NCBI RefSeq assembly: GCF_027595985.1
Contig: NC_073303.1
Location: forward strand, 369,127,386-369,191,385
Length of the DNA stretch: 64,000 nucleotides
Source: Sorex araneus
Lineage: Eukaryota > Chordata > Mammalia > Eulipotyphla > Soricidae
Reading direction: 5' to 3'
Numbering within the stretch: position 1 is the first letter of the stretch; each line of letters opens with the position of its first letter. A program made the position numbers and the translations under genes. Positions 1-11,289 of this stretch are shown one piece after another. The notes beneath the pieces were generated by a model that saw nothing but the letters and a program-made list of their open reading frames with translations, was not told where the DNA came from and did not search any database.

Positions 1-17
1 CTCTGGCCTCATAGTCT

Positions 18-940
18 ATGGTCTTGCCTGCACTAGCCATGTCTTCTCGGCCTTGTAGTGACACAGAGCCCAGACCAGAGTCACTCAGACGGGGCCAAAG
101 CTGCAGCACCCTCAGGCCGGGCCAGCCGTCAGTGTCTTGGAACATTTCAGCACTAAGTGTGGAGGATTCGGATAAAGGTCCATGCAGAGTGACACACAGT
201 GAATCCCCGAGGTCAGCAGCTCCCCGAGATCTCTCGGACCCCGTACCAAATAGCGAATATATCGTACTTTCCTTCTGAAAGTTCACATACCTGTTTTCTA
301 TAGCTGGGTTGGATTATAAAGATACCCAGACATCGAAAACTTCGTTGTTTAATGGTTCCTTCCTCCACTGTAATCTGTGGGTGTGCTTTGGTCTATTCAA
401 CCATTTCCCATATCGGTGTATTTCCAGTCTTTTGCATGTGGTGTTATCCTTTGTTCATATCATGTATTATTACTCAGATTCTCGCATCAGCGTCGCTTGT
501 ATTTGGAGCGAGTCCTGGGAACAGAGGCGGCAGGATGGCCGAGTCGGAGGCTGCTCAGTCTTCCTGGCTTCGGTCAGACTCTGAGCTGTGCTACCCGGCG
601 TCCCCCCAGCGGTGAGCCTGCGGTTCCCTCCTGGACGTTTGCCGCTGGAGAAGGGGGTGAGCGGTGAAATCGTAGCTCGGGGAGGCGCGGCCTTCCGTTT
701 CCTAAGAGTAGGCCTCCTTTGGGTTTGTAACATCCTGGAGACTGAGACTGGGTTCGGTCCCCAGTGCTGTAAGACAGAGTTTGTGAAGCAGACAGACTTG
801 AGGCATCAAGCTCTCGTCCAGAGGAGCTGGGCCAGGAGGGATTTGTGTTAGTGGCACAACTGAAGTTTATAGAACAAGAAAGCGGAATCTCTCTCTGTCT
901 CCTCAGCACTTGTGCTGTTGAGTTTGGGGTATTTATACTC
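18..940. other. Unassigned mostly single-copy sequence
   Basis: No repeat family or known gene is recognised here. The 3' half is richer in G+C and contains an ATG in good context at 535 followed by 26 open codons and a GTGAGC splice-donor-like site (see findings). A weak SINE-like trace (GGTTCGGTCCCCAG) lies near 750. Confidence 0.4.
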
Positions 941-965
941 ATGATAGTCTGAGGATACTTTTTTT

Positions 966-1061
966 AAATTTTTTTTTAAATTTTTTAAATTTTATTTATT
1001 TTTCATTAGTGAATCACCGTGAGGGTACAGTTACAGATTTATACACTTTTGTGCTCATGCT
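966..1061 (-). mobile_element. L1 3' tail, severely 5'-truncated, with target-site duplication
   Basis: Read on the minus strand it ends in the L1-type 3' terminus (TGTAACTGTACCCTCACGGTGATTCACTAATGAAAAATA in pieces) and an A-rich tail, matching the end of the larger L1 copy at 4440-4510. The 13-bp sequence TCTGAGGATACTT occurs at 948-960 and again at 1062-1074, so only about 100 bp of L1 was inserted. Confidence 0.8.
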
Positions 1062-1069
1062 TCTGAGGA

Positions 1070-1074
<5 letters not shown>

Positions 1075-1105
<31 letters not shown>

Positions 1106-1266
1106 TTTTGGGTCACACCCGGCGATGCTCAGGGGTTATCCTGGCTGTGCACTCAGGAATTGCTCCTGGCGGTGCTCAGGGGACCCTATGGGATGCTGGG
1201 AATCGAACCCGGGTGGACCAACTGCAAGGCAAACACCCTACCCACTGTGTTATATCACTCCAGCCC
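1075..1266 (-). mobile_element. SOR-type SINE, well preserved
   Basis: A T-run on the plus strand (the A-tail) is followed by GCTTTTTGGGTCACACC, the GGAATCGAACCCGGGT B box and the inverted 5' end CACTCCAGCCCC. It abuts the L1 tail just upstream, so two retroposons landed at the same point. A possible 7-bp TSD, GATACTT, lies at 1068-1074 and 1269-1275. Confidence 0.9.
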
Positions 1267-1284
1267 CATGATACTTATTTTTTT

Positions 1285-1457
1285 TGGGGGGGAAGGGATC
1301 GACATTGGAGCTGTACCCAGCAGTGTTAAGGGATAACTCCTTGCTCACTGCTCAGTCCTCAGTGCTCAGAGAACCATATGTGATTTGGGAGATCTAGCCG
1401 GGGTCTCCCGCATGCAAAGCCAGCGCCTCTCCCTGTACTCTCTCTCTCTCCAGCCCT
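1285..1457 (-). mobile_element. SOR-type SINE, diverged
   Basis: The 3'-body motif CTCAGTCCTCAGTGCTCAG, GAACCATATG and a degraded head ending TCTCCAGCCCTG are recognisable. The B box is heavily mutated. Confidence 0.6.
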
Positions 1458-1794
1458 GTTCATGAGTGTTCGAGGGGGTTTCTGGGGTCCATCCTATAGA
1501 AACAAGCCTTTGTGCCCCCACGTGGAATGCACTGGTAGAAATGGAGGAAGTTTCCAGCTCCTTGCAGCAGCTGGAGCCCTGCACATGTCTGTGTTTCCGC
1601 ATTGCTGTCGGCTCCGACTCCCCCCCCCCCGCGCCCCGCCCCGCACTCCCCGGTCTGGGTCTGGGGAGCAGTTGTGATGTGACAGCACCCAGTCCTCCCC
1701 GAGCCATCTTCCTTCCACCATCTCAGTCTTGGCCCAAATCCTCTTACTCAAGCCCTGCAGATTGCCCGACTTGACATTTTGTGGTAATCCTGTC

Positions 1795-1987
1795 GTGTTT
1801 ATGTGTATGTTTGTTGTGTGTGCATGCGTGTGTGTATGTGTGTGTTTGTTATGTATGCATGTGCACACACGCGTGTGTGTTTGTTGTGTGTGCATGCGCA
1901 TGTATGTGTGTGTTATGTGTGCGTGTGCACACGTGAGTGTGTGTGTGTGTGCGTGTGTGCGCGTGTGTGCGCGTGTGTGCGCGTGTG

Positions 1988-2043
<56 letters not shown>
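1795..2043. repeat. Compound TG/CA microsatellite
   Basis: Interrupted TG, TATG and GCATG units run from about 1795. They become pure (TG)n over about 1992-2042. The cysteine/valine and threonine/histidine frames here are repeat artefacts. Confidence 0.95.
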
Positions 2044-2044
<1 letters not shown>

Positions 2045-2744
2045 CACCGCGGTCTCTTCATGCTCACGGCCGGGGCTGGGCCCTGGCTGCTTGCTGATGG
2101 ATTCTCCTCCACCCTTCCCCATCACAGGATCCAAACTCCCCGTCCCCGTAAGTCACTTAGGCGTTCTGTTGGAGCTGGGGACTGTCCCTTCTCCGCTTCT
2201 CCAGAGGTCACAGGCTCCCGCGGGATCGATCTGATCTCCACCTCCTGCTCCTGGTCCCCTCCCTCTGCCTCTGGAGCTTATTTTCCTCTCCCACTTCCTA
2301 GCGGGGAGATCTTCCTGATAGGAAACAGAGCGGCATTGAGAGCCCTGACAGCCCTGCTTTCTCCCGGCGGATACTCACTCCCGCCCCCCGGGCCTCCCCC
2401 CTGCTCTTCCTAGTTCCCGGCCCCCGAAGGAGCAGCTGCCCCTGGGCTGGCCTCAGCAGTTTTGCCCAGGCCTTTGCCTTGGCCACGGAACTTCCGGACC
2501 CCCTCGAAGGCCCCTTGGCTGGCCTCGTGCTCCCGGCCCATCCCCAGGGCTCCGGGGCTCGTCCCTGGCGCCCTGCAGCCATTAACTAGCGGAGGGTGTT
2601 TGTGTTTTGATTTAGTCACCATGAATAAACCAGTTTAGTTTTACGGGCTCAATACCTGAGGGATGTTTTTGAAACCATCCAAGTGGCACTCTAGTGGAGG
2701 GGAGGAAGCAGAGGGCAGTAGCGACAGCTGACTGGGAGACTGTA
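2045..2744. other. Unassigned GC-rich single-copy sequence
   Basis: I see no repeat family, conserved coding frame or clear splice structure. Open frames occur in several frames at once, as expected from base composition. Confidence 0.4.
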
Positions 2745-2745
2745 A

Positions 2746-2981
2746 CACTGCAGCACTGTCTTCCAGTTGTTCATCAATTCCAGCGGGCACCAGTAACATC
2801 TCCATTGTGAGACTTGTTACTGTTTTTGGCATATCGAATATGCCACGGGGAGCTTGCCAGGTTCTGCCGTGCAGGCGGGATATTCTCAGTAGCTTGTCGG
2901 GCTCTCCGAGAGGGACGGAGGAGTCAAACCTGGGTCGTCCATGTGCAAGGCAAATGCCCTACCCGCTGTGCTGTCGCTCCC
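2746..2981 (-). mobile_element. Second SINE family (SINE-B), near full length
   Basis: Read in reverse it has the tRNA-like head (TTTGACTCCTC near the B box), then GGAGAGCCCGACAAGCTAC, GGCATATTCGATATGCC, and a 3' end with GGTGCCCGCTGGAATTG and AACTGGAAGACAGTGC. The body differs from the commoner SOR type; only the head region is shared. Confidence 0.85.
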
Positions 2982-2989
2982 AGGTTCCT

Positions 2990-3228
2990 TATTGCCTGGT
3001 TGTCTCCGCCAGGCTCTCAGGGGCCATCGACGCAGTGGTCCTTGTCCTGACATTCAGGTGTGGGGACACCCAGGACCTTCCCTCCCTCCCTGCTGCCTTC
3101 TGACCTGCGACACGAAAGACACAAGGACTCGATTTGTTCTGCAAGTCAGAAGCCCCTTCAGCCCCCCATCTCCTCTCCTGCTGCTGTGTCCTTGGTCAAG
3201 GATGGTCCGTCCTTCATTCCCTCCTTCA
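2990..3228. other. Unassigned short single-copy segment
   Basis: Sequence between a SINE-B and the CCTT tract with no recognised content. Confidence 0.4.
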
Positions 3229-3510
3229 TTCCCTCCTTCCTTCCTTCCTTCCTTCCTTCCTTCCTTCCTTCCTTCCTTCCTTCCTTCCTTCCTTCCTTCC
3301 TTCCTTCCTTCCTTCCTTCCTTCCTTCCCTCCTTCCTTCCCTCCTTCCTTCCTTCCTTCCTTCCTTCCTTCCTTCCTTCCTTCCTTCCTTCCTTCCTTCC
3401 TTCCTTCCTTCCTTCCCTCCCTCCTTCCTTCCTTCCTTCCTTCCTTCCTTCCTTCCTTCCTTCCTTCCTTCCTTCCTTCCTTCCTTCCTTCCTTCCTTCC
3501 TTCCTTCATC
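3229..3510. repeat. (CCTT)n microsatellite, about 280 bp
   Basis: Almost perfect TTCC units with a few CCCT interruptions near 3328, 3340 and 3415. It is strictly polypyrimidine on the plus strand. The leucine/proline/serine and glutamate/glycine/lysine frames over it are not genes. Confidence 0.98.
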
Positions 3511-3828
3511 CCCCCTCCCTCTTTCCCTCCCTCTGTTCCCACCCTCCCTCCCTTCCTTCCTTCAGCAGCTGCCCTGTTTCCTTGCCCCACCTGTCCGATT
3601 ATCCCCTGCAGGCAGTTGCACATTGGGTTCTCACTATCTGTAGTCGTCACTGTGGCTATGAGGTCACAAGGGACTGAGCCATTGCTTGTCAGAAAATTCA
3701 GGTTTCAGCTCGTTTGAGTCTTCCATCCCGACGGTCCCTTTCATCAGCTAGTCAGTGTGTTTTTCTTTACAAACGCCTTTATTAGATAGTGTTAATGAGT
3801 GACTTGAACTCATGCCAACCCGCGCCCC

Positions 3829-4532
3829 GGCAGCACTGTTTACAATAGCCAGAATTTGGAAAAAACCAGAGTGCCCGAGAACAGATGACTGGTTAAAAGA
3901 AACTTTGGTACATGTACACAATGGAATACTATGCAGCTGTCAGAAAAGATGAGGTCATGAACTTTATATATAAGTTGATTAACATGGAAAGTATCATGCT
4001 AAGTGAAATGAGTCAGAAAGAGAGAGACAGACATAGAAGAATTGCACTCATCTGTGGAATATAAAACAACAGACTGAGAGACTAACACCTAAGAATAGTA
4101 GAAATAAGTACCAGGAGGTTTGCTCCACGGCTTGGAAGCCGGCCTCACATGCTGGGGGAAAAGGCAGCTCAGATAGAAAAGGAACAACCAACTAAAGTGT
4201 GGTTGGAGGACCTGCTCGGGATGGGAGATGGATGCTGAAAGTAGACTATAGATTAAACACGACGGCCACCCAATACCTCTATGCAAACCACAACAACCAA
4301 AAGGAGAGAGAGAACAAAAGGGAATGCCCTGCCACAGAGGCAGGGTGGGGTGTGGGGGATGGGATGGAGGGTGGGAGAGATACTGGGGTCATCGATGGAG
4401 GAGAATGGGCACTGGTGGAGGGATGGGTACTCGAGCATTGTATGACTGAAACACAAGCACGAAAATATGTAAATCTGTAACTGTACCTCACGGTGATTCA
4501 CTAATAAAAAATAATTAATTAAAAAAATCAAA
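3829..4532 (+). mobile_element. L1 3' end (ORF2/3' UTR junction to tail), 5'-truncated
   Basis: Contains the familiar L1 end-of-ORF2 stretch (ACAATAGCCAGAATTTGG, then GTACACAATGGAATACTATG and AAGTGAAATGAGTCAGAAAG), a G-rich 3' UTR around 4340-4420 and the terminus ACGGTGATTCACTAATAAAAAATAA. No long L1 reading frame remains. This copy defines the 3' terminus shared by several other insertions in the window. Confidence 0.85.
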
Positions 4533-4559
4533 TACAGTTTCCGGAAATGGAGGGATGAA

Positions 4560-5395
4560 CTTTATCCACACTGGCACCCTCTGGCCACCCCTGCTCCCTA
4601 CCCACACTGGGGCACAGAACTAGCTCCCGGGGCTGGTCACGCCTCTCCAGGTCTGTGTGTGATGCACAGGCTGTGAAATATGCCTGGACTTTTGTCATCT
4701 GGCTCACGAGTCTCTGCGCTGACTTTGAGTCAGTCTCTGCCTCTTGGTATCCTTGCTGGACCAGCCCTTCCGCTTCCTGTTAGTGGCTGCAAGGTGCCCT
4801 TCAACCAACACCTTTGGGAAAGTCGAAGGACAAACAGAGGTTAGGTCATGCCCTGTGGCAATAGTGGGGGGCATAGGGGGGGTGAGAGTGTCAGGGCTGG
4901 GCCCTGTTCTTCTTGGGACCCAGGGTGGGTCCGTGGGTGCCTTCAGACCATCCGTGTGATGAACGTGAAGAATGGGAGGAGAGACAAGGACATATATGTT
5001 CCCATGAGGGTTACAGAAATCACCCAGATTCTGCACAACACATGGGGCCACCCATGGGGAGGTGGCCTGGCCCTCTCGTGCCCTCTGCGGGCGGGCAGCT
5101 GAGCTAGCCCGGTGAGGGGTTGGCCCTGCTGACCAGGTCATCAGATGCAAACGTGGTCGAGGAACCAGGTGATATTGTGCCTTGCCCAGGGCCAGCGCAG
5201 TGAAGGGCCTCCATGAGGAGGTGCTGGGGACACACGTGGACATCGCAGGGTCCACTGGGCCTGTCTCTCCTTCACCAAGACTGTTCTCTGCCTGCCATGT
5301 GCTCTGAAGATTAGGTGTCATCTTACAAAGGCCACCAAGGCAGTTGACAGTTGCTCACCGTAGCTCCACGTTCATTTAATTAAAAAATTTCTTGG
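4560..5395. other. Unassigned single-copy sequence
   Basis: No repeat or exon structure is recognised. A minus-strand frame of 205 codons (5321-4704) has no recognisable domain and no supporting signals. Confidence 0.35.
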
Positions 5396-5397
5396 AG

Positions 5398-5562
5398 TTG
5401 GTGGGGGGGGCAGACCTGTCAGTGCTCAGGGATCACTCCTGGCTCGGTGCTCAGGGATCACTCCTGGCAGGGCTCGCGGGACCATAGGGGGCGCTGGAAG
5501 ATTGAACCCAGGCTGTCACCGTGAAAGGGAAGTGCACTGCACACTTACTAATTGCTCTGGTC
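5398..5562 (-). mobile_element. SOR-type SINE, diverged
   Basis: GTGCTCAGGGATCACTCCTGG occurs twice in the 3' body, showing a small internal duplication. The head ends AATTGCTCTGGTCCC. Confidence 0.7.
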
Positions 5563-5605
5563 CCTACATCTACTTTTAATTCTGAGTACCACGTTGACAT
5601 GGCTC

Positions 5606-5763
5606 TTTTTTTTAGCTTCTTGGGTCACACTCAGCGATGCTCAGGGGTTACTCCTGGCTCTGTGCTCAGGAATTACTCCTGGCGGTATGGGATGCCGGGG
5701 ATTGAACCTAGGTCGGCCACATGCAAGGCAAACGCCCTATTCACTGTACTATTGCTCCGGCCC
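5606..5763 (-). mobile_element. SOR-type SINE
   Basis: TCTTGGGTCACACTCAGCG, GGGATTGAACCTAGGT and TATTGCTCCGGCCC are in the expected order. The segment corresponding to the GGTGCTCAGGGGACC block is deleted. Confidence 0.88.
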
Positions 5764-5764
5764 T

Positions 5765-6350
5765 GACGTGACTTTTTTATGGATCAACATTTAGGTCATT
5801 CCCAAGCCCAGGGGATCTACTGTTTAGAAGTGGAATGTTGATTCAATCATCATATGCACTTATTGGGGATTCCCCCACAACCCCCACTCCCCACCCCCCA
5901 CCCCCCACTTATAATAAAGCTTTGAGAAATCTTGTGAACAGAGTGACCCATCAGTCCGTTTGTGTGTGTGCTAGAACCACCACTCGTCTGGTTCTGTTTC
6001 CTTAGCCATTTGGACTTTGGGGCCCCAAAGATGGGAGAGGAAATACCGGCACCTTTGGTAGTGTTGAAAGTTTCACAGGCCTATCTCCCCCTAGTGGCCA
6101 CAAGAAAAATGTGAGCAGGTTGGAGTGGGTTTGGACCAGTAGTATTGGTCTGCGAATCCAGGCCTCATTGGTTTTTTTCATATAGGTCAAAGGTTGGGAG
6201 AAGAAAAAAAAAACTAGATTTGTCAAGGAAAGTTTGTCTGGAGATACTGTATGAAATGAGTCCAGTGTGAGCTTTGGAATCACAAACTGGAATCTGAATT
6301 CCAGCTCGATCCCGAATGAAATACAGGGTTTGGGGCAAGATCGTTATCCC
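5765..6350. other. Unassigned, moderately AT-rich sequence
   Basis: Contains a short C-rich run near 5880-5905 (CCCCACTCCCCACCCC). I see no gene or repeat family. Confidence 0.35.
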
Positions 6351-6351
6351 A

Positions 6352-6538
6352 GGGGCTGGGGTGATAGCACAATGGGGAGGGCATTTGCCTTGCACACGGC
6401 TGACCTGATTCAAATCCCAGCATCCCATATGGTCTCCTGAGCACCTCCAGGAGTAAAGTAATTCCTGAGTGCAGAGCCACGAGTAACCCCTGTGCATCAC
6501 CGGGTGTGACCCCAAAAATAAAGCAAAAAAAAAAAAAA
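6352..6538 (+). mobile_element. SOR-type SINE
   Basis: Starts GGGGCTGGGGTGATAGCAC and ends in a 14-base A-tail. A short insertion (TAAAG) sits before TAATTCCTGAGTGCAGAG. Confidence 0.9.
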
Positions 6539-6852
6539 TCATGATCCCGGACGCTGCTTCCGGGAAGTGGAGGGATGAAAGAGGAGCCTGAGCTCTTCTT
6601 AGGGATGGAGTCAGGTGTTGCTGAGAGGCCGGTGCCTGGGGCTGGTGCCCAGGGACCGACGGTGAATGGAGGGCACCGTCATGCTGGCTTTGTGAGAGAA
6701 GGGATGGAGTGTTTCTCCTTTCAGGGTTGTGCTCTGCGTTATCCAAAGCAGCGCAACGTGGATTTCGAGAGATTGTGGCGGGGCTGGACTGCCATGTGCT
6801 TGAGCACGGCTGGGCCTTCTCAATTACCTGTTGAACAGAAAAATGGGCAACA

Positions 6853-7512
6853 GGTGGGTGGCACCGGCCCCTCCTTTCGCCGAGATGTGACCCTGGGGGC
6901 CGCACGCATGTGCGGCCTCTCCACAGCTGCACGAGCGTGAATCCAGACCCAGCTAAACTACTTTCGACATGGGCAGCTCCTCGCAGAATATCTCCAGCCT
7001 GAGAACTAAGCCGCGGCCCCGTGCCCGCCCAGGAGGGGAAAGGTATTTCTCTCTCTTGCCTCTTCCTTGCCGGGGGATGAAGGGTGTGGTGACCACCATA
7101 TTATGATGACCACAGATGGGGTTTACAAGCTTGCAATGATCCAATATCTGGAAGAAATCTCCCTGGATTTAATTCCTAAAGTACAGAAATTCAAAACCTC
7201 ATATCTCTTCACAACAGGTCTGACTCTAGTGGGGTACTCCTAACAATAATAGTGAGGTTTGTGTTGAAATATAGAATGTAACCAAAGTAAACAGAAAGTA
7301 AAGTGAAACTTATCAGTTACAAGGCGGGGGGGGGGGGTCGGGATGGGAGATGTACTGTGTGGGTTTTTTTGGTTTTTTTTTTTGGTGGTGGGATATGTGC
7401 ACTGATGAAGGGATGGTTGTTTCAGCTTTGTATAACTGAGACTTAAGCCTGAAAGCATTGTAAATTTTCACATGGTGATTCAATAAAATAAAATTCTTAT
7501 TAAAAAGAAAAA
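6853..7512 (+). mobile_element. Non-autonomous L1-derived element, copy 1, with 16-bp TSD
   Basis: A 660-bp unit flanked by AGAAAAATGGGCAACA (6837-6852) and AGAAAAATGGGCGACA (7513-7528). It has a GC-rich 5' module (about 6940-7110, with GCGGCCCCGTGCCCGCCC), a middle with CTGGAAGAAATCTCCCTGG, a 3' module with AGTGGGGTACTCCTAACAA, and an L1-like terminus (TGCACTGATGAAGGGATGG, then GGTGATTCAATAAAATAAA). No ORF1 or ORF2 sequence lies between the 5' and 3' modules. Related copies are at 42999 and 49095. Confidence 0.75.
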
Positions 7513-7767
7513 AGAAAAATGGGCGACATAAGGAGGCATCCAGGATAGAGTGACGCAAGGGATGTGTTTTTAGTTGACTTCCCTCGAAGGGCACAGACGG
7601 CATGGAATGACAGGTCCTGTTTGCTCTCTCAGTTCTCACGAGAAATAAAGGACGGTATGTTAGTGACAGGTAGGAGAGAAGTGGTCCCCATGGCCCTCTA
7701 GGCAAATGCCACGTCTTCACCCCGGGACTACCACAGACCTCTGGTTTTCTGTACTAGCTCTTGCCGG

Positions 7768-8232
7768 TTAAATGTGTCCACCCCCAAAAGACCCCCTCAA
7801 GCCTCAGTCCCCGGTGGCTGTTGGTGGCACCTCTTCCGGGAAAGGGCCCTTAACTGCGTATGTAAGTGAAGTTGGGGAGTGGGGTGCCGGGTGACCTTTC
7901 CGGCAGAACAGCGGGGGGGGGGGGCTCCCACAGAGCAGGGGCACAGGAAGTCCCGTCCCCCATAGAGCTGTGAAGTTGTGAGCCCTCCCCCCACCCCGGA
8001 GGCCCCCAGAAAGAGGGAGGGAGAGGCTGGAGAGATGCTTCTCGGGGCTAAGGGACGACAGGCATGGCTGGCACCCCCAGGCTTGGGAAAGACATCGCTG
8101 CTCCCCCCCGCCCCTCGGCCCCTCACCCAGGATCCGGGACTTCCCGCCCCCAGAGCTGTGAGGAGACATTTCTGTGGTTTTGAGCCTCCAGGGAGTGTCC
8201 TTGGCTGAGGCAGCCTCCGGGAAACAGATGTG
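7768..8232 (+). mobile_element. MLT1-type MaLR LTR, old
   Basis: The order of landmarks matches mammalian MaLR LTRs: an AATGTGTCCACCCCCAAAAG start, GGCCCTTAACTGCGTATGTAA, a GC-rich middle with an (G)n slip tract near 7912, and a 3' part GGACTTCCCGCCCCCAGAGC then TGTGAGGAGACATTTCTGTG. The motif around the AGAGCTGTGA site appears twice (near 7963 and 8151), which may be an internal duplication or two overlapping copies. It is a very old retroviral LTR remnant with no coding part. Confidence 0.65.
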
Positions 8233-9224
8233 CTCCTCCAGGTGGAGAGAAGTCACTGCGCCGGGCAGTTTTATCCTCAGGTGCCCGCAGCCCTAGAGCG
8301 ACCTGCCTCCAAACTGGAGGGGGACGGGGTGTGTATGTGGGGGGATCCTGACGTCATTTGTGGGGGGCTCCACAGCTCAGCGGGCATGGGGCAAGAAGGC
8401 AACCCTGAGGGTCTCTGCAGGCGGCCTCCTGCCAGGGGGAAGAGAGATCCCCTCTCTGGGGGGAGAGCCAGCCCCTCCCTCCTGGTCCCCTGTTCTTGCA
8501 CCCAGGACACTTGCGGAATCTACCCAGGCCTGCTGCTAGGCAGGAACTTCCAGGACATCCGTCTTGTTCTGTCCTCCCCTTCCCTGCCACTCTGCCCAGC
8601 CTCGGGGACCCCCTGCCAGGGTCGTGGACGCACCCGCAGAGACTAAGCCCAGACACTAAAGGCCCCACCCTCCTCAGGAGGGGCCCCTGGAGCCGCGATG
8701 CGCTTGTATTTAGCAGCGTTTCCGCTAGGTGGCGCTCCCCAGAAGGGCGGCTGCTGAGCCCTTGCACCCTGGCTTGCCGTCCCATCCCGGGAGGAGGCAG
8801 GACCCCGGGAAGCCGGTCCTGGCGCGCACGCACACACCCCTTCATCTTGGCCTTCATCCTCGAAGGACACAGGGCCTGCAGCTGCCTCGCACACGCCCTG
8901 TCTGTTGCCATCCAGCTTCCCTCTCCCCCCCCTGGCAAAGCCTATGGATGCTGGGAGAGCGGGAAGGACCCCGGGGGGCTGGCGGTGGGGGGGCTTCGGC
9001 CCTGCAGCTCTGCGGGGCGCTGCCGGGTGTCCAGCTCAGCGGGGTCTGTGCCAGCAGCATCTCGACGTCGAGTTCCTTCCCACGCCGTTGGACCCAGGGC
9101 CACCCCGGGTGTACCGGCACCTTTCGGGATGCCCGGGGAAGGACGGAGAATGTCTAAACACTGCAAACAGGATGAGTTGGAGACAGAAGGATCACACACC
9201 GGCACCGCATGAATGGATGAAAGC
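8233..9224. other. Unassigned GC-rich single-copy sequence
   Basis: Overlapping open frames up to 238 codons on both strands (for example 8496-9212) have compositionally biased, domain-free translations. No exon boundaries stand out. Confidence 0.35.
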
Positions 9225-9400
9225 AAAACCCAGAGCGAGATTTGAAAGCGGCCGTGCCGCAGAGATTGCCCGAAACGTGGCCAGGGAGGGTCTGCTCTGC
9301 GGGCAGGAGGCCCCGGGGTCAGGACTCAGAGTCACCCACCAGTACCCCTAGGCATGACCTCTAAGCACTGGTGGGTGTGGTGCCCAAACAAAAAAGAAAT
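9225..9400 (+). mobile_element. Possible very diverged SOR-type SINE
   Basis: Only the 3' part is convincing (CTCTAAGCACTGGTGGGTGTGGTGCCCAAAC in pieces). Confidence 0.35.
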
Positions 9401-9553
9401 CAAACCACAAAACATAAAGATCTACCTTAAAGGGAGCAGCCACCGCGATGCTAAACTTTACCGGCAGTCGAGACAGGGGATGATAATGGGATGATGATTG
9501 ATCGGACTGAAAAGGAAAGGTGCGGGCTTCTGGCTGATGTCTAGGAAAAGGCC

Positions 9554-9736
9554 TTTTTTTTTTTTTTTTTTGCTTTTTGGGTCACACTCGGTGATGCACA
9601 GGGGTTACTCCTGGCTCTGCACTCAGGAATTAGTCCTGGCGATGCTCAGGGGACCGTGTGGGATGCTGGGAATAGAACCTGGGTCAACCTTGTGCAAGGC
9701 AAACGCCCTCCCCGCTGTGCTATTGCTCCAGCTCTG
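9554..9736 (-). mobile_element. SOR-type SINE
   Basis: An 18-base T-run leads into TTTTTGGGTCACACTCGGTG. The B box is GAATAGAACCTGGGT and the inverted 5' end is TATTGCTCCAGCTC. Confidence 0.9.
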
Positions 9737-9739
9737 GAA

Positions 9740-10505
9740 TGAAGAGTTTTGCAGGAGAATTTCAAAGATAAAGACTTGAAATTTTGCAAATTCATGACAA
9801 TTGTAATTAATTTTGAAAACCGAGGGTGGCTTTTGCAAAGACATGCAAATTGTGGTCTACGTGGAAAATTCTTGATTGGTATTTTTGTTGTTGGTTGTGT
9901 TTTTTTACCAAATTGCAAGCTACCAGATGCAGAGAAATAACCCTCAATCATATGAAGAAGGTAGTTTTGAACAAGAGTGAATTCTCCTTCATGCTAAATA
10001 TGTATCTGGTTACTATTTTTTTTACTCTAGTAAATACAAAGCAGTTTGGGAAGGGTTAGCCCACACTCTCGGTGAGCTAGTAAGGGCTAGAAGATTCTGG
10101 CTGGCAGCCCTGGGGCAGTCCGGAGAATTGCTAGGGCCAGACTTCCAACCTGGAAAGAGGACGCTTCTTTCTGTGGGCACAGAAAGGGACCACACTTGGA
10201 CCCAGGGCGGCTTCCTCTCCTCTGGGGGGCCTCATCGCCACCTCTGTCCTGATTTGCCCAACTTCCTGGAGGCTGGAGGAAGCATGAGCAAGTTCTAGAA
10301 GCTTCCCCCTCCATAACGGGGTAGAGGTTTAGGAGAACTGGGGACTTGTTACTGGAATTCCTGAAAAATAGCAGCAAATATTCATGGCTACATAATAGAA
10401 ATGAAATACCGAATGCTTGACATTTAACAGATTTTTTAAAAACTCTGTTGACCGCTTTCTTTCTTCTCTGCCCGCTGTTAGAATTACCAAGTGATTCTGT
10501 AAGAC
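9740..10505. other. Unassigned sequence, AT-rich then neutral
   Basis: No repeat family or gene recognised. Confidence 0.35.
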
Positions 10506-10509
10506 TTGG

Positions 10510-10596
10510 CGTGGGCCGGGGAGATGGTTAGGCGCTTGCTGTGTACGCGGGCACCGTCACCAGGGCTGGAGATGACCCACAAAACAAAACAGAAAG
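10510..10596 (+). mobile_element. SOR-type SINE head, fragment
   Basis: GGCCGGGGAGATGGTTAGGCGCTTGC resembles the tRNA-like head (A-box side), and an A-rich end follows. The body is missing. Confidence 0.4.
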
Positions 10597-10615
10597 CTTC
10601 CCCCAGATTTAGTTG

Positions 10616-10795
10616 TTTTTTTTTTTTTTTTTGCTTTTGGGTCACACATGGCAATGCACAGGGGTTACTCCTGGTTTTGTGCTCAGGAATTATTCCTGAC
10701 AGTGCTCAGGGGACCATATGGGATGCTGGGAATCGAACCCGGGTCGGCCGAGTGCAAGGCAAATGCCCTACCCGCTGTGCTATTGCTCCAGCCCT
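10616..10795 (-). mobile_element. SOR-type SINE, well preserved
   Basis: T-run, TTTTGGGTCACACATGGC, GGAATCGAACCCGGGTCGGC and CTATTGCTCCAGCCC are all intact. Confidence 0.92.
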
Positions 10796-11091
10796 GCCCC
10801 CCAAAATTTGGCCGTCCCACCTCTCAAAGCATGAACCCGGCTCAAGGAGAGCATGACCTGACAAGACAGCCAGACAAGCCGGCCGTGTCTTTGTGCTCGT
10901 TTAAACATCCTGAGTTCATTCCTGTCCTGTGTCAGACACACAAAGAGTGGGAACTCCAGCACGTGTGGCCAGGCTTGCCCTGGACAGCCGAGAGGCAAAA
11001 ACAGGGACAAACATGTCATTCTGCAGCCTGGCAGGCCCGGCCCCCAGTTACCCTCTTTGGGAATCAGCCTCTCCCACCCCCCACCACTTTA

Positions 11092-11282
11092 TTTAAACAC
11101 TGTGGTTTATAAATGTGTTCGTGATGGTGTGTTACAGGCATTCAGTATTCCAGCACCAACCCCACCAGCACGGTCGCCCTCCCTCTGCCACTGTCTCCAT
11201 TTTCCCAACTACCCCCTAGCAGGCCCACAATAATTTAATTTCTATTGCTTGTTACCATCAAAGGGCTAACGGGATGATCAAA
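11092..11282 (-). mobile_element. L1-type 3' end, second tail subtype
   Basis: On the minus strand it reads AACAAGCAATAGAAATTAAA, TTGGGAAAATGGAGACAGTG, GGAATACTGAATGCCTGTAA and TAAACCACAGTGTTTAAAT. The same order is seen at 30290-30490 and, more diverged, at 60640-60805. Confidence 0.65.
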
Positions 11283-11289
11283 AAATATT

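Noticed and set aside
2941-3717. Long Leu/Pro/Ser and Glu/Gly/Lys frames
   Set aside because: Read-through of the (CCTT)n tract.
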